From JAHEFU01 sp020440645 (GTDB lineage: Bacteria; 4484-113; JAFGCY01), in the NCBI GenBank assembly GCA_020440645.1, contig JAGRNR010000018.1:1-62663 (forward strand): a stretch of DNA of 62,663 nucleotides. The letters run 5' to 3'. Positions 51,665 to 58,637 of the stretch are shown here, one piece after another; within the stretch, counting starts at the first letter, position 1, and every line of letters starts with the position of its first letter. The translations under genes were made by a program, and so were the position numbers. Under the pieces are notes generated by a model that was not told the origin of the DNA, did no database searches, and worked only from the letters and a program-made list of their open reading frames with translations.

Positions 51665-52956
51665 TGTCCACCTCCCTGTGGATTGCCGCCGTGCGGCAGG
51701 CTGCGTCCGTAGCGGGTGCAGAGCTGCTGCGGGTCCTGCTCGATGCCCTGCGCGGCGAGGAAGGCATCGATTTCCAGCTCGAGCCGGAGGTCGCGTTCCA
51801 GCGGCGCTTCCAGCTCGAGGCGCGGCAGGCGACCAAGCGCCTGCGGCATGTTCAGTTCCACGATCCAGCGCAGGAGCGTGCTCGTGATGATGCCGGCCAG
51901 CGCAAAGGCATCGCTTCTGATGATGTCGGCGCGCACGTTCTCATGCACCTGGCCGAGCGCATAGCTGCCCCGTCCGCCATCGGACTGCGTGGTGAGCGTC
52001 TGCCCGAGCAGCGCCTTGCTCATCTCGCGGTTGCAGAACTCCAGCAGCTCGAGGTAGGTCTCCACGCTGCCCGAGCGTGCGCCCTCCAGCAGGCTGAGTT
52101 CCACGCCTTCCGGCAGCACGATGCCGGTTTCCTGCTGCAGGCTGCCGACGATCTTCCTCAGCTGCCGGCGCTCCTCGATGCCGGTGGACGGCGGATGCGT
52201 TGCCACCGTGGTCGGGCTGCCGAATTTCTCGCAGTAGACTACCCAGAAGCGCAGCACCTGGCGCTTGAACCAGCTCAGCCACCACACGCATCTCAGCGCC
52301 GGCAGGCCGTAGGGGTTCTCGTGGCGGCCATAGGGCGCGAACACGATGAAGCGCCTGTCCGGCAGCGGCACGCCGCGCACCGGCTGCTCGCGGGTCAGGA
52401 GGCGCAATGAACTGTCGGCCGCGAACACGAAGCGGCGTGGGTGGCGCGACTTCACGCTGCAGGGCAGCAGGTACTCGCCGGAGAGCGAGCCATTATCAAT
52501 CCGCTGTCGTCGCCAGAGCACCTCGCTGACACTGATGCCATAGGGCACCGCGTCCAGCAGCTCACTGAGCATGTTGTCAGCCTCGCCCGGCCCGTCCAGG
52601 CAGCCGCTGCCCTCAAACAGCAGTGCGCACAGCTCGGCGGCCTGCAAGGCCAGCGCGCTGTCGTCCGCCGGTACGATGCGCCGCTGCCAGCCGAGCACCG
52701 CGGCCCGCCGCTGGCCGACGAGCGAGGAGAGATGGGCATCCTTGTCCAGTGCCTCCTCGAACAGTCCCCAGGGCCAGTCATAGGCCGCCGAGGGCTGCTT
52801 CGCCGCCAGCAGGGGGTCACGGTTGGGGCGGACCCCGAGCCAGCCCGCCAGCGGTTCGTACAGGTCGCTGGCAACGCCTGCGATCTCCCGTCCGCCAGGC
52901 ACGGCAACGGATTGTTCACGGCGCGGTTGCGCCTTCTTCCTCCCTGAAAAGAGCAT
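51661..52956 (-). CDS. Portal protein (DUF935, Mu gp29-like)
   Basis: 431 aa. DUF935 features: DAHLSSLVGQRRAAVLGWQR near residue 75, YGISVSEVLWRR, RRFVFAADSSLRLLTRE, PYGLPALRCVWWLSWFKRQV, YCEKFGSP, and LLGQTLTTQSDGGRGSYALG. The portal forms the DNA channel ring at one head vertex. GGAGGGAAGG precedes ATG 52956. It is 10 bp downstream of the large terminase gene. Confidence 0.9.
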   Translation of the reverse strand: MLFSGRKKAQPRREQSVAVPGGREIAGVASDLYEPLAGWLGVRPNRDPLLAAKQPSAAYDWPWGLFEEALDKDAHLSSLVGQRRAAVLGWQRRIVPADDSALALQAAELCALLFEGSGCLDGPGEADNMLSELLDAVPYGISVSEVLWRRQRIDNGSLSGEYLLPCSVKSRHPRRFVFAADSSLRLLTREQPVRGVPLPDRRFIVFAPYGRHENPYGLPALRCVWWLSWFKRQVLRFWVVYCEKFGSPTTVATHPPSTGIEERRQLRKIVGSLQQETGIVLPEGVELSLLEGARSGSVETYLELLEFCNREMSKALLGQTLTTQSDGGRGSYALGQVHENVRADIIRSDAFALAGIITSTLLRWIVELNMPQALGRLPRLELEAPLERDLRLELEIDAFLAAQGIEQDPQQLCTRYGRSLPHGGNPQGGGQ

Positions 52957-52965
52957 CCTTCCCTC

Positions 52966-54543
52966 CTAGAATCCGCTCGTGAAATGGCCGCTGCCATCAT
53001 CGTCATCCGCGGGCCCCGTGCCCGCCAGTACCGCCATGCCGCGCCGCCTCCCGGCGGCGGTGGCCAGCTTGCCAGCCATGCCTCCCGCCTGCTGCGGGGC
53101 GACCTCCATCGCCCGGGCGAGGGCATCGAGCTGGTCGTCATGCGCACCCGCCGGGTAGTGCAGCGCTTCCTCGAGGAATGCCGCCAGCCAGTGCGCAGCA
53201 TCGGGGATTGCCAGCCGTCCGCGCTGCACCTGCACCGCCATTGCATCCAGCCGCAGCTCCTTGCGGGAGTGGGCCGGCAGCGGTACGGCGGGCAGGCCAC
53301 GGTCCAGCGCGGCCTGCGAGAGCACCGCCTGGTAGGCCGTGTTCTCGATGCCGATGCGCTGCGGACGCCAGAGTGCATTGAGCCGCTCCAGCAGCGCCAG
53401 CTGCTCGGCGAAGCGCAGGCGGGCCCGCTGCATGTCCAAGAGGAACAGGCGCTGCCCCGCGTCGTCAGTGCCGAGCACAGCCGCACAGAACCAGTCGTGC
53501 CTGTCCCCCTGGCCGATGGCGGGGTCCACCCCGATGCTGATCCGCAGGCGTTCGTTGCCAAGGAAGATCCCGTCCGGCCTGATGGCAACACCGCCTGCGG
53601 CATAGCGCGCGAAGTCTCCCTCCCTGAAGACCTGCTGCGCCAGTGAGACCGGACGGTTCATGTATTCCTGGCTGAAGGCACTGTGCCCGATCTCCTGGCG
53701 GCGCTGCTCCAGGCGCTCGACGGTCCAGCGCTGCGGCCACAGCGGCCGGCCCTCGTCGTCAAGTGCTGCCAGCCGGACGGATCGCCAGTGCGGCAGGCTG
53801 CCCTCGGCGATGCGCTGCATCAGGCGCGCCAGAGCGGAGTCGTGATGCAAAAGCGTGCCAAGCCAGACCAGGCTGCCGGATGTGATGTCCAGCGCGTTGA
53901 CAAGCGCGTGGTCCAGCCAGTGGCTGAGCCGGTCGCGCTGTTCCGTGCTGCGCACCATGTCGTCATCCTCCGGGTCATCCAGCACCACTAGGTCCAGGCG
54001 GCTGCCGTTGGAGAGCTGGCCGCGCACGCGGCCGAGTGCCCCGATGGTTGCCAGGCGCTGCCCGCCGGCGAGGATCAGCTGGCTGTCATTCCAGCTGACC
54101 TTCGTGCCGCGCGCATCCAGCGCCGGGGCGATCCGCCCGCCGAACAGGAAGTGCAGCAGGCGGTTGCGCTCCAGCTCCGTGGTGACCATGCGCAGCCGGG
54201 CCTGGGCCTCCTCGCGGTTGGCGCAGACGATCAGGATGTTGCGCTTGTCACCGCAGCAGAGCTGGTGCAGCACCAGCCCGAGCGTGCCGATGGTGGTCTT
54301 GGCATGCTCACGGGGCAGGGCACCGGCCAGCCGGCGTCCGGGCTGCATCGCCTCAAGCAGCTGTGCTGCCAGTTCATGCTGGAAGCGGCCGAAGGGCAGG
54401 CCCAGCAGCTCCGGCAGGCAGATAGCGCAGAAGCGCAGCAGGTCAGAGCGCATTGACAGGCGGGCCTTCTCTCGCAGTAAAGCGATGCGGGCATCAGCCG
54501 GCAACGGCCGGAAGGGGATGGGGACAGGAATGGAACTGGTCAT
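52966..54543 (-). CDS. Terminase large subunit
   Basis: 525 aa. ATPase part: GALPREHAKTTIGTLGLVL at about 74-92 (Walker A region), ILIVCANREEAQARL, and LDLVVLDDPEDDDMV at about 178 (Walker B). RNase H-like nuclease part: ISIGVDPAIGQGDRHDW, MQRARLRFAEQLALLERLN, IGIENTAYQAVLSQAA and DDQLDALARAM with the late acidic residue. It packages DNA into the head. Start overlaps the stop of the small subunit gene as TGATG. Full length for the family, so likely functional. Confidence 0.92.
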   Translation of the reverse strand: MTSSIPVPIPFRPLPADARIALLREKARLSMRSDLLRFCAICLPELLGLPFGRFQHELAAQLLEAMQPGRRLAGALPREHAKTTIGTLGLVLHQLCCGDKRNILIVCANREEAQARLRMVTTELERNRLLHFLFGGRIAPALDARGTKVSWNDSQLILAGGQRLATIGALGRVRGQLSNGSRLDLVVLDDPEDDDMVRSTEQRDRLSHWLDHALVNALDITSGSLVWLGTLLHHDSALARLMQRIAEGSLPHWRSVRLAALDDEGRPLWPQRWTVERLEQRRQEIGHSAFSQEYMNRPVSLAQQVFREGDFARYAAGGVAIRPDGIFLGNERLRISIGVDPAIGQGDRHDWFCAAVLGTDDAGQRLFLLDMQRARLRFAEQLALLERLNALWRPQRIGIENTAYQAVLSQAALDRGLPAVPLPAHSRKELRLDAMAVQVQRGRLAIPDAAHWLAAFLEEALHYPAGAHDDQLDALARAMEVAPQQAGGMAGKLATAAGRRRGMAVLAGTGPADDDDGSGHFTSGF

Positions 54544-55157
54544 CAGACGAAGTCCCTCCCGGCCGCTGCCTTATCCGCAGCATCATGCTGCGGCGTATCT
54601 GTTTGAGTGTTGGCAATATCAATCGGGTCTGCATCGCTGGCAGCGGGATGTCCCTCGGCCAGCAGTTCACGGCTGGATTCAAGGCGCTCCAGCAGCAGCT
54701 CCAGGGACTGCAGTGATTCCTCTCCAGCCGGGGCCTCCAGCGCTGGTCCGCCTTCCAGCGGCACCTTCTCCACCAGCTTGCCGATGGTGTTCAGTGATGC
54801 ATTGTCTGTGGAGTCCAGCAGGGCGCGCATCAGTTTCTGGCGGTAGATCGCATGCAGCATCGCCGGCGTGACCACGCCGCTGTCCCGCAGCTGCAGGCGC
54901 AGGCGGCGAATCTCCGGCGAACGGGCGTAGCTGTCCAGCTCATCCGCAGTGACGCCGACCGCCTGGTGCCAGCCGCCGCTCGGGCGCTGGCCGGTGGCCA
55001 GCAGGATGCGCACCAGCACATCCGCGCCGTCGTCGCTGAACAGCTTCGCCTCATCAAGCGTGGTGCCGGTAGGCGGAGCCGCCTGCTGCTCCAGTTCCAT
55101 ATAGGGTTGCGCCGTGCCATTCCCGTTGCGCCCGGCGGCCTGCTTCAGTGCATCCAT
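54543..55157 (-). CDS. Probable terminase small subunit
   Basis: 204 aa, mostly helical: FSDDGADVLVRILLATGQRP, TADELDSYARSPEIRRLRL, MLHAIYRQKLMRALLDSTDN, then a low-complexity acidic tail. No sequence motif secures it, but it is the gene directly before the large terminase with translational coupling, and size fits. GGAGG TCCTGAGC precedes ATG 55157. Confidence 0.6.
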   Translation of the reverse strand: MDALKQAAGRNGNGTAQPYMELEQQAAPPTGTTLDEAKLFSDDGADVLVRILLATGQRPSGGWHQAVGVTADELDSYARSPEIRRLRLQLRDSGVVTPAMLHAIYRQKLMRALLDSTDNASLNTIGKLVEKVPLEGGPALEAPAGEESLQSLELLLERLESSRELLAEGHPAASDADPIDIANTQTDTPQHDAADKAAAGRDFV

Positions 55158-55159
55158 GC

Positions 55160-55411
55160 TCAGGACCTCCGGCGCGGCTGGTACTTCATCCGGCCGCGGC
55201 CATCCTCGCGGGTCTGCTCGAACACCTCATGCGGCTGCAGCTCCATCCCGAGCTCGCTGCCGAGCGCTTCACAGATTCGGCCGGCCATCGTCGGCGAGGG
55301 TGGGTAGTAGCCGTTCTCAAGGTGGGCGATGCTCGCGCGGGCCACCTTCGCGCGGTTTGCCAGTTGCTGCTGGGTCATTTCGGCGCAGAGGCGCCACTGC
55401 CTCAGTTTCAT
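55160..55411 (-). CDS. Cro-like XRE-family regulator
   Basis: 83 aa from ATG 55411 (GGGGAGAGGAC upstream). A single XRE helix-turn-helix: LCAEMTQQQLANRAKVARAS and IAHLENGYYPPSPTMAGRIC. First gene of the structural operon and divergent from the CI/LexA-like gene at 55594, so it probably sits in the role of Cro or an activator of the operon. The stop is two bases before the next start. Confidence 0.85.
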   Translation of the reverse strand: MKLRQWRLCAEMTQQQLANRAKVARASIAHLENGYYPPSPTMAGRICEALGSELGMELQPHEVFEQTREDGRGRMKYQPRRRS

Positions 55412-55470
55412 GTCCTCTCCCCGTTCACAAGAACTATACATATATAATGCTTATTGCCTTTCCACTTGAC

Positions 55471-55490
55471 GCATGAATATTTATTCATGC
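55471..55490. promoter_or_regulatory. Palindromic operator candidate
   Basis: Perfect inverted repeat GCATGAATA-TT-TATTCATGC midway between the divergent regulator genes; a fitting binding site for the XRE or S24 repressor. I see no second perfect copy nearby. Confidence 0.6.
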
Positions 55491-55558
55491 CTCTGATGTT
55501 AGGGATTTTACCAGATTGGTCGATTTAGTCAAGAATTGAGGCAAGAATTAACATTTTG

Positions 55559-55587
55559 TTGCCTTTGATAGACAACTGTGGTAAACT
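55559..55587 (+). promoter_or_regulatory. Leaderless promoter of the repressor gene
   Basis: TTGCCT (55559-55564), 17 bp, TAAACT (55582-55587), CCTGTC, ATG 55594. The 6-nt gap predicts a leaderless transcript, as known for the lambda cI maintenance transcript. Confidence 0.55.
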
Positions 55588-55593
55588 CCTGTC

Positions 55594-56334
55594 ATGCCTG
55601 AACGGACCAGCATCCGGCAGCGAGCCGGGCTGTACTTACGATTCCTTAGGTTGAAGGCGGGCCTTGAGCAGTCCGCTGTCGCAGCACGGCTGGAGGTCAG
55701 CCAGCCCACCATCTCCCGGCTTGAAAAGGGGCTCGGCTCCCCGGAGCCCGGGCATATCGCAGCCTGGCTGGCGATCTGCCTCGAGCAGGGGGATGTGATG
55801 GGCCTGGACCAGGCCTCCGCCGTGCTGCGCCTGCTGCAGGACATCCTCGTGATGGATGAGGAGGGGCCGGCGCTGGCCGCCGAGCTGGACCGGCTCCTGA
55901 GCGCGATGGTCACCGAGCGGCCGGAGATGGCGGCGGGCGTGCCCTACTTCGCGGATGTGGCGGCCGGGCCCGGTGAGAGCCAGCAGCCTCGGGTGGAGCC
56001 GCGCAGCTACATCGAGGTGCCGGCCGGCGTCGTGGCGCGCGACCCGCAGGCCTTTGCGCTGCGCATCGTCGGTGACAGCATGCAGCCGCTGCTCCTGGAG
56101 GGCGACATCGTTGTCATCAGCCCGGCGGCGCAGCTGATCGAGGGCTGCATCGTGGCGGCCTATGTCGAGCCGGATGGCGACGTGGTGAAGCGCTACCATC
56201 CCTGCCGCTCGGCTGACTGCGAGGCGCGGCTGCGCAGCGCCAATCCGGCCTATGCGGACATCAAGCTCGGCGGCGAGAACGGACGCTCCGGGCGGATCTG
56301 GGGCCGGGTGCTGTTCTGCCAGCGGGAGCTGTAG
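55594..56334 (+). CDS. CI/LexA-like repressor (XRE HTH plus S24 peptidase)
   Basis: 246 aa. N-terminal XRE helix-turn-helix (AGLEQSAVAARLEVSQPTIS, RLEKGLGSPEPGHIAAW), a helical linker, then an S24 self-cleavage domain with catalytic Ser162 (RIVGDSMQPLLLEGD) and Lys199 (GDVVKRYHPC). Such repressors cleave themselves with activated RecA, so the structural operon may be DNA-damage-inducible. A classic Ala-Gly cleavage site is not certain; AAGPG at about 123-127 is a candidate. Divergent from the Cro-like gene. Its stop TAG runs into a GGAGG repeat hairpin. Confidence 0.9.
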   Translation: MPERTSIRQRAGLYLRFLRLKAGLEQSAVAARLEVSQPTISRLEKGLGSPEPGHIAAWLAICLEQGDVMGLDQASAVLRLLQDILVMDEEGPALAAELDRLLSAMVTERPEMAAGVPYFADVAAGPGESQQPRVEPRSYIEVPAGVVARDPQAFALRIVGDSMQPLLLEGDIVVISPAAQLIEGCIVAAYVEPDGDVVKRYHPCRSADCEARLRSANPAYADIKLGGENGRSGRIWGRVLFCQREL

Positions 56335-56352
56335 GAGGCCAGGCTGTCAGCC
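56334..56352 (+). repeat. GGAGG-headed REP-like element at a stop codon
   Basis: The 19 nt from the last base of the TAG stop are identical to the first 19 nt of the minus-strand element at 28689-28713, then diverge. The hairpin is GGCT-GTC-AGCC. Confidence 0.6.
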
Positions 56353-56412
56353 GCCGGGATGCGGGATGCGGGATGGGGAATGTGGGATGTGCGATGAGCG
56401 GGATGCGGGACA
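56353..56412 (+). repeat. GGGATGC microrepeat
   Basis: About eight degenerate copies of GGGATG(C/T) between the repressor stop and the RAYT-flanking hairpin; similar in style to the other word-repeats in the window. Confidence 0.65.
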
Positions 56413-56413
56413 C

Positions 56414-56442
56414 GGAGGTGCGCAACTTGCTTGCGCACAATG
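56414..56442 (+). repeat. REP element flanking the RAYT gene, left
   Basis: GGAGG, then stem GTGCGCAA, loop CTTGC, stem TTGCGCAC, then AATG. 29 nt identical to the reverse complement of 57162-57190. The GGAG head beside the hairpin fits RAYT recognition sites. Confidence 0.8.
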
Positions 56443-56482
56443 GAAAGTGGCAATCAATGCCAATGCTGGAAGGTACGCGGAA

Positions 56483-57145
56483 ATGGACGTTGACAAGCAC
56501 CTCGGATTCTACAAACATGGCAACCTCCCTCACCTGGATGTCGCTCGCGCGGTCCAGTTCATCACATTCAATCTGGTGGATGCAGTTCCACGAGAACAGA
56601 TGTACCGGAATGCACTTGGGCTGGGAGTCAGGAGCGGCCACGCTTATGCATTGAATGATCGCCAACTGGACAGCGGAAAAGGAAGCTGCATACTGTCCCG
56701 ACCTGACATTGCCTCTGTTGTGAAGAACTCGATTCTCAGGCGGGAACAGATTTCTTACCAGACCCTTGCCTGGGTGCTGATGCCCAACCATGTGCACATT
56801 CTGATCAAGCAGCTGGAAGGGTATCCAATATCGCGAGTGCTGAAACAGATCAAGGGCAGCTCGACGCATGAAATCAGGAACATTACCGGCACAATAGAGC
56901 CGGTCTGGCAAATCGGCTACTTCGACAGAATGATCAGGGATGTTTTGCAGTTAAGGCGGACTATTGACTACATTCATCAGAATCCGGTTCATGCACGGCT
57001 TGTCGGGTCTGCCAGGGATTGGCCAATGAGCAGTTACAAAATGTATGACTGGCAGAAGCTGGCGGAATCACTGATGCTGCCTGTGGAATGGTTGGAAGAA
57101 ACTCAAGCGGATGACAAATCGGCTACTGGCTTGTCTCGAAATTGA
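56483..57145 (+). mobile_element. REP-associated tyrosine transposase (RAYT)
   Basis: 220 aa from ATG 56483 (GGAAGG 9 nt upstream). IS200/IS605-like Y1 (HUH) fold: HFITFNLVDA-type first strand (VQFITFNLVDA), the metal-binding HUH motif in LMPNHVHILIKQ, then VWQIGYFDRMIRD and RRTIDYIHQNPVHARLVG, where the Tyr of DYIHQNP is the nucleophile. WPMSSYKMYDW matches the RAYT C-terminus. RAYTs cut at REP hairpins with a GTAG/GGAG head. Exact inverted REPs at 56414-56442 and 57162-57190 frame the gene. Lower GC than neighbours. Full length, so probably active or recently active. Confidence 0.88.
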
Positions 57146-57161
57146 GGCCATTGCAGCTTTT

Positions 57162-57190
57162 CATTGTGCGCAAGCAAGTTGCGCACCTCC
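57162..57190 (-). repeat. REP element flanking the RAYT gene, right
   Basis: Inverted exact copy (29 nt) of 56414-56442; the similarity continues a few bases inward (AATG-R-AAAG). Confidence 0.8.
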
Positions 57191-57244
57191 GCTCACATCC
57201 CACTCTGCATTTTGCTCACTACATTATTCGTGCAATCAATGCAG

Positions 57245-58390
57245 TCACGGCTGGTAGCAGTTCAGCGTGCTTATCGGGGAATGGCTGGCGTTGGATTCAC
57301 CGACCAGCACCAGCCCTCCACTTTCGGCCAGGCAGCTGCGCAGCGAGCGTGGCATCACGGCGCGGAAGCTGAATATCCGCCTGAGGCGGCCATGCTCCAG
57401 CAGACAGGCTTCCATCGGGTCAGGACCGTAGGCTAACTGACGCAGCCAGCCGCGCAGCGGCAGGGAACTGGCCCGGCTCGCAAGCAACTCGCCTGATTCT
57501 CCCTTGCCAAGGGAGAAGGCCGGCGGATCACTAGCAACGGCATACATGTTTTTATTGCTGACAACCAGCAGTTCACCACCCAGCACGGCAAGGCCGTCGC
57601 GGCATTCCAGCACTGAAGAGATGTAGCCTGGCATTTCAGAGGCAGCCACCTGGTGCAGGCCGTCCGTGCTGCCCAGGCTGAACAGGGCCACCGTGCGGCT
57701 GTTGCCATAATCCCCCAGCCAGGGATCGCCGTAAAACTCAATCAGCGCATACAGGTCCGTGTCTGCCTGCCAGATACCCCCGACCAGGGGCGAGCTGCAC
57801 TGCCGCGCCTTCAATGCGGTGTTATCTGGCCCGAGCTGCAGCAGGAAATGACCATATCCCGATATCTCCATACCGAGTCGGGCCGCGATTGAATCATCAC
57901 TGTCATCCAGCAGCCTGCAGTACTGCAGCGAGCCACCATCTGGCAACCGGGCTGCCGAGAACACGCCATCAATTCCCAGCACATCCCGCAGGTAGGAAAC
58001 GGACTGCGGCGGCCGGGCTGCACCCTGCATGTCGAACTCAAGCAGGACACCCAGCTCGCCGCTGATCCTGATGCTCCCGTTGTCAACTGACATTCGTGGG
58101 TTGTAGTCACCCGGCATGGGCAGGTCGGGAACGGACCACTGAGTTGCTCCGGTGGAGTCCAGCCGCGTCAGCGAAAGCCGGGCGAAGCTTCCACCCTGGC
58201 CACCGACCTGCTGCAGCACGATGAAGCCAGCCTCGCCGTCCGCTTCAATCCCGATGATGTCGCCAGGCAGCTGCACCTGCCAGAGTGGCGCGCGCAGGCT
58301 CATGCGCCAGAGCAGCAGCTGCCAGACGAACAACAGCAGCAGGGCCGGGACCAGCAGCAGGAAGAACAGCCATGCACGCCTGCGAAGCAT
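57245..58390 (-). CDS. Membrane-anchored propeller-like protein
   Basis: 381 aa. An N-terminal transmembrane anchor (WLFFLLLVPALLLLFVWQLL) without a lipobox, then a domain of repeated beta motifs with ..G......D..G..... pattern (EADGEAGFIVLQQVGGQGGS, LDSTGATQWSVPDL, LFSLGSTDGLHQVA) like WD40/PQQ-type propellers. Probably bitopic with the domain outside. AAGG precedes ATG 58390. It is divergent from the large PQQ-propeller lipoprotein at 58638, with which it may work. No catalytic residues seen. Confidence 0.72.
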   Translation of the reverse strand: MLRRRAWLFFLLLVPALLLLFVWQLLLWRMSLRAPLWQVQLPGDIIGIEADGEAGFIVLQQVGGQGGSFARLSLTRLDSTGATQWSVPDLPMPGDYNPRMSVDNGSIRISGELGVLLEFDMQGAARPPQSVSYLRDVLGIDGVFSAARLPDGGSLQYCRLLDDSDDSIAARLGMEISGYGHFLLQLGPDNTALKARQCSSPLVGGIWQADTDLYALIEFYGDPWLGDYGNSRTVALFSLGSTDGLHQVAASEMPGYISSVLECRDGLAVLGGELLVVSNKNMYAVASDPPAFSLGKGESGELLASRASSLPLRGWLRQLAYGPDPMEACLLEHGRLRRIFSFRAVMPRSLRSCLAESGGLVLVGESNASHSPISTLNCYQP

Positions 58391-58637
58391 GGCGTTACCT
58401 TAGCAGCGGTTGCGGCTACACAGCACTTCGGTTAACCGGCCACCGGGCCATGGTGTTCAGTCAATCCACGCCTCCCGGTTGTTCGAGCCAAGCCAGGATG
58501 GCAGGTGGCAAAGATCTGCTTGGTGTATCATTCTGGCAACGCAATGATACGCAAGGTTCAAAAACGGTTAAACTGCCCTGCTGCCCCACTTAGCGGGTCA
58601 TATAATCGATTTACTGATCAGACGGGGAGAAAACGGC
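58391..58637 (+). promoter_or_regulatory. Divergent upstream region of the dockerin-PQQ lipoprotein
   Basis: Contains TATAAT at about 58602-58607, a GTATCATT/AATGATAC hairpin at about 58527-58552, and GGTTAA words at 58432 and 58567 as in other lipoprotein upstream regions. GGGGAG lies 11 nt before ATG 58638. Confidence 0.4.

Noticed and set aside
53855..54871. 338-aa plus-strand frame antisense to the terminase genes
   Set aside because: Ser/Arg/Pro-rich shadow frame; terminase motifs are clear on the minus strand.
42502..56334. Ordinary complete prophage
   Set aside because: No integrase, transposase, replication, holin or endolysin gene and no att-like repeat seen; the set fits a GTA or remnant better.
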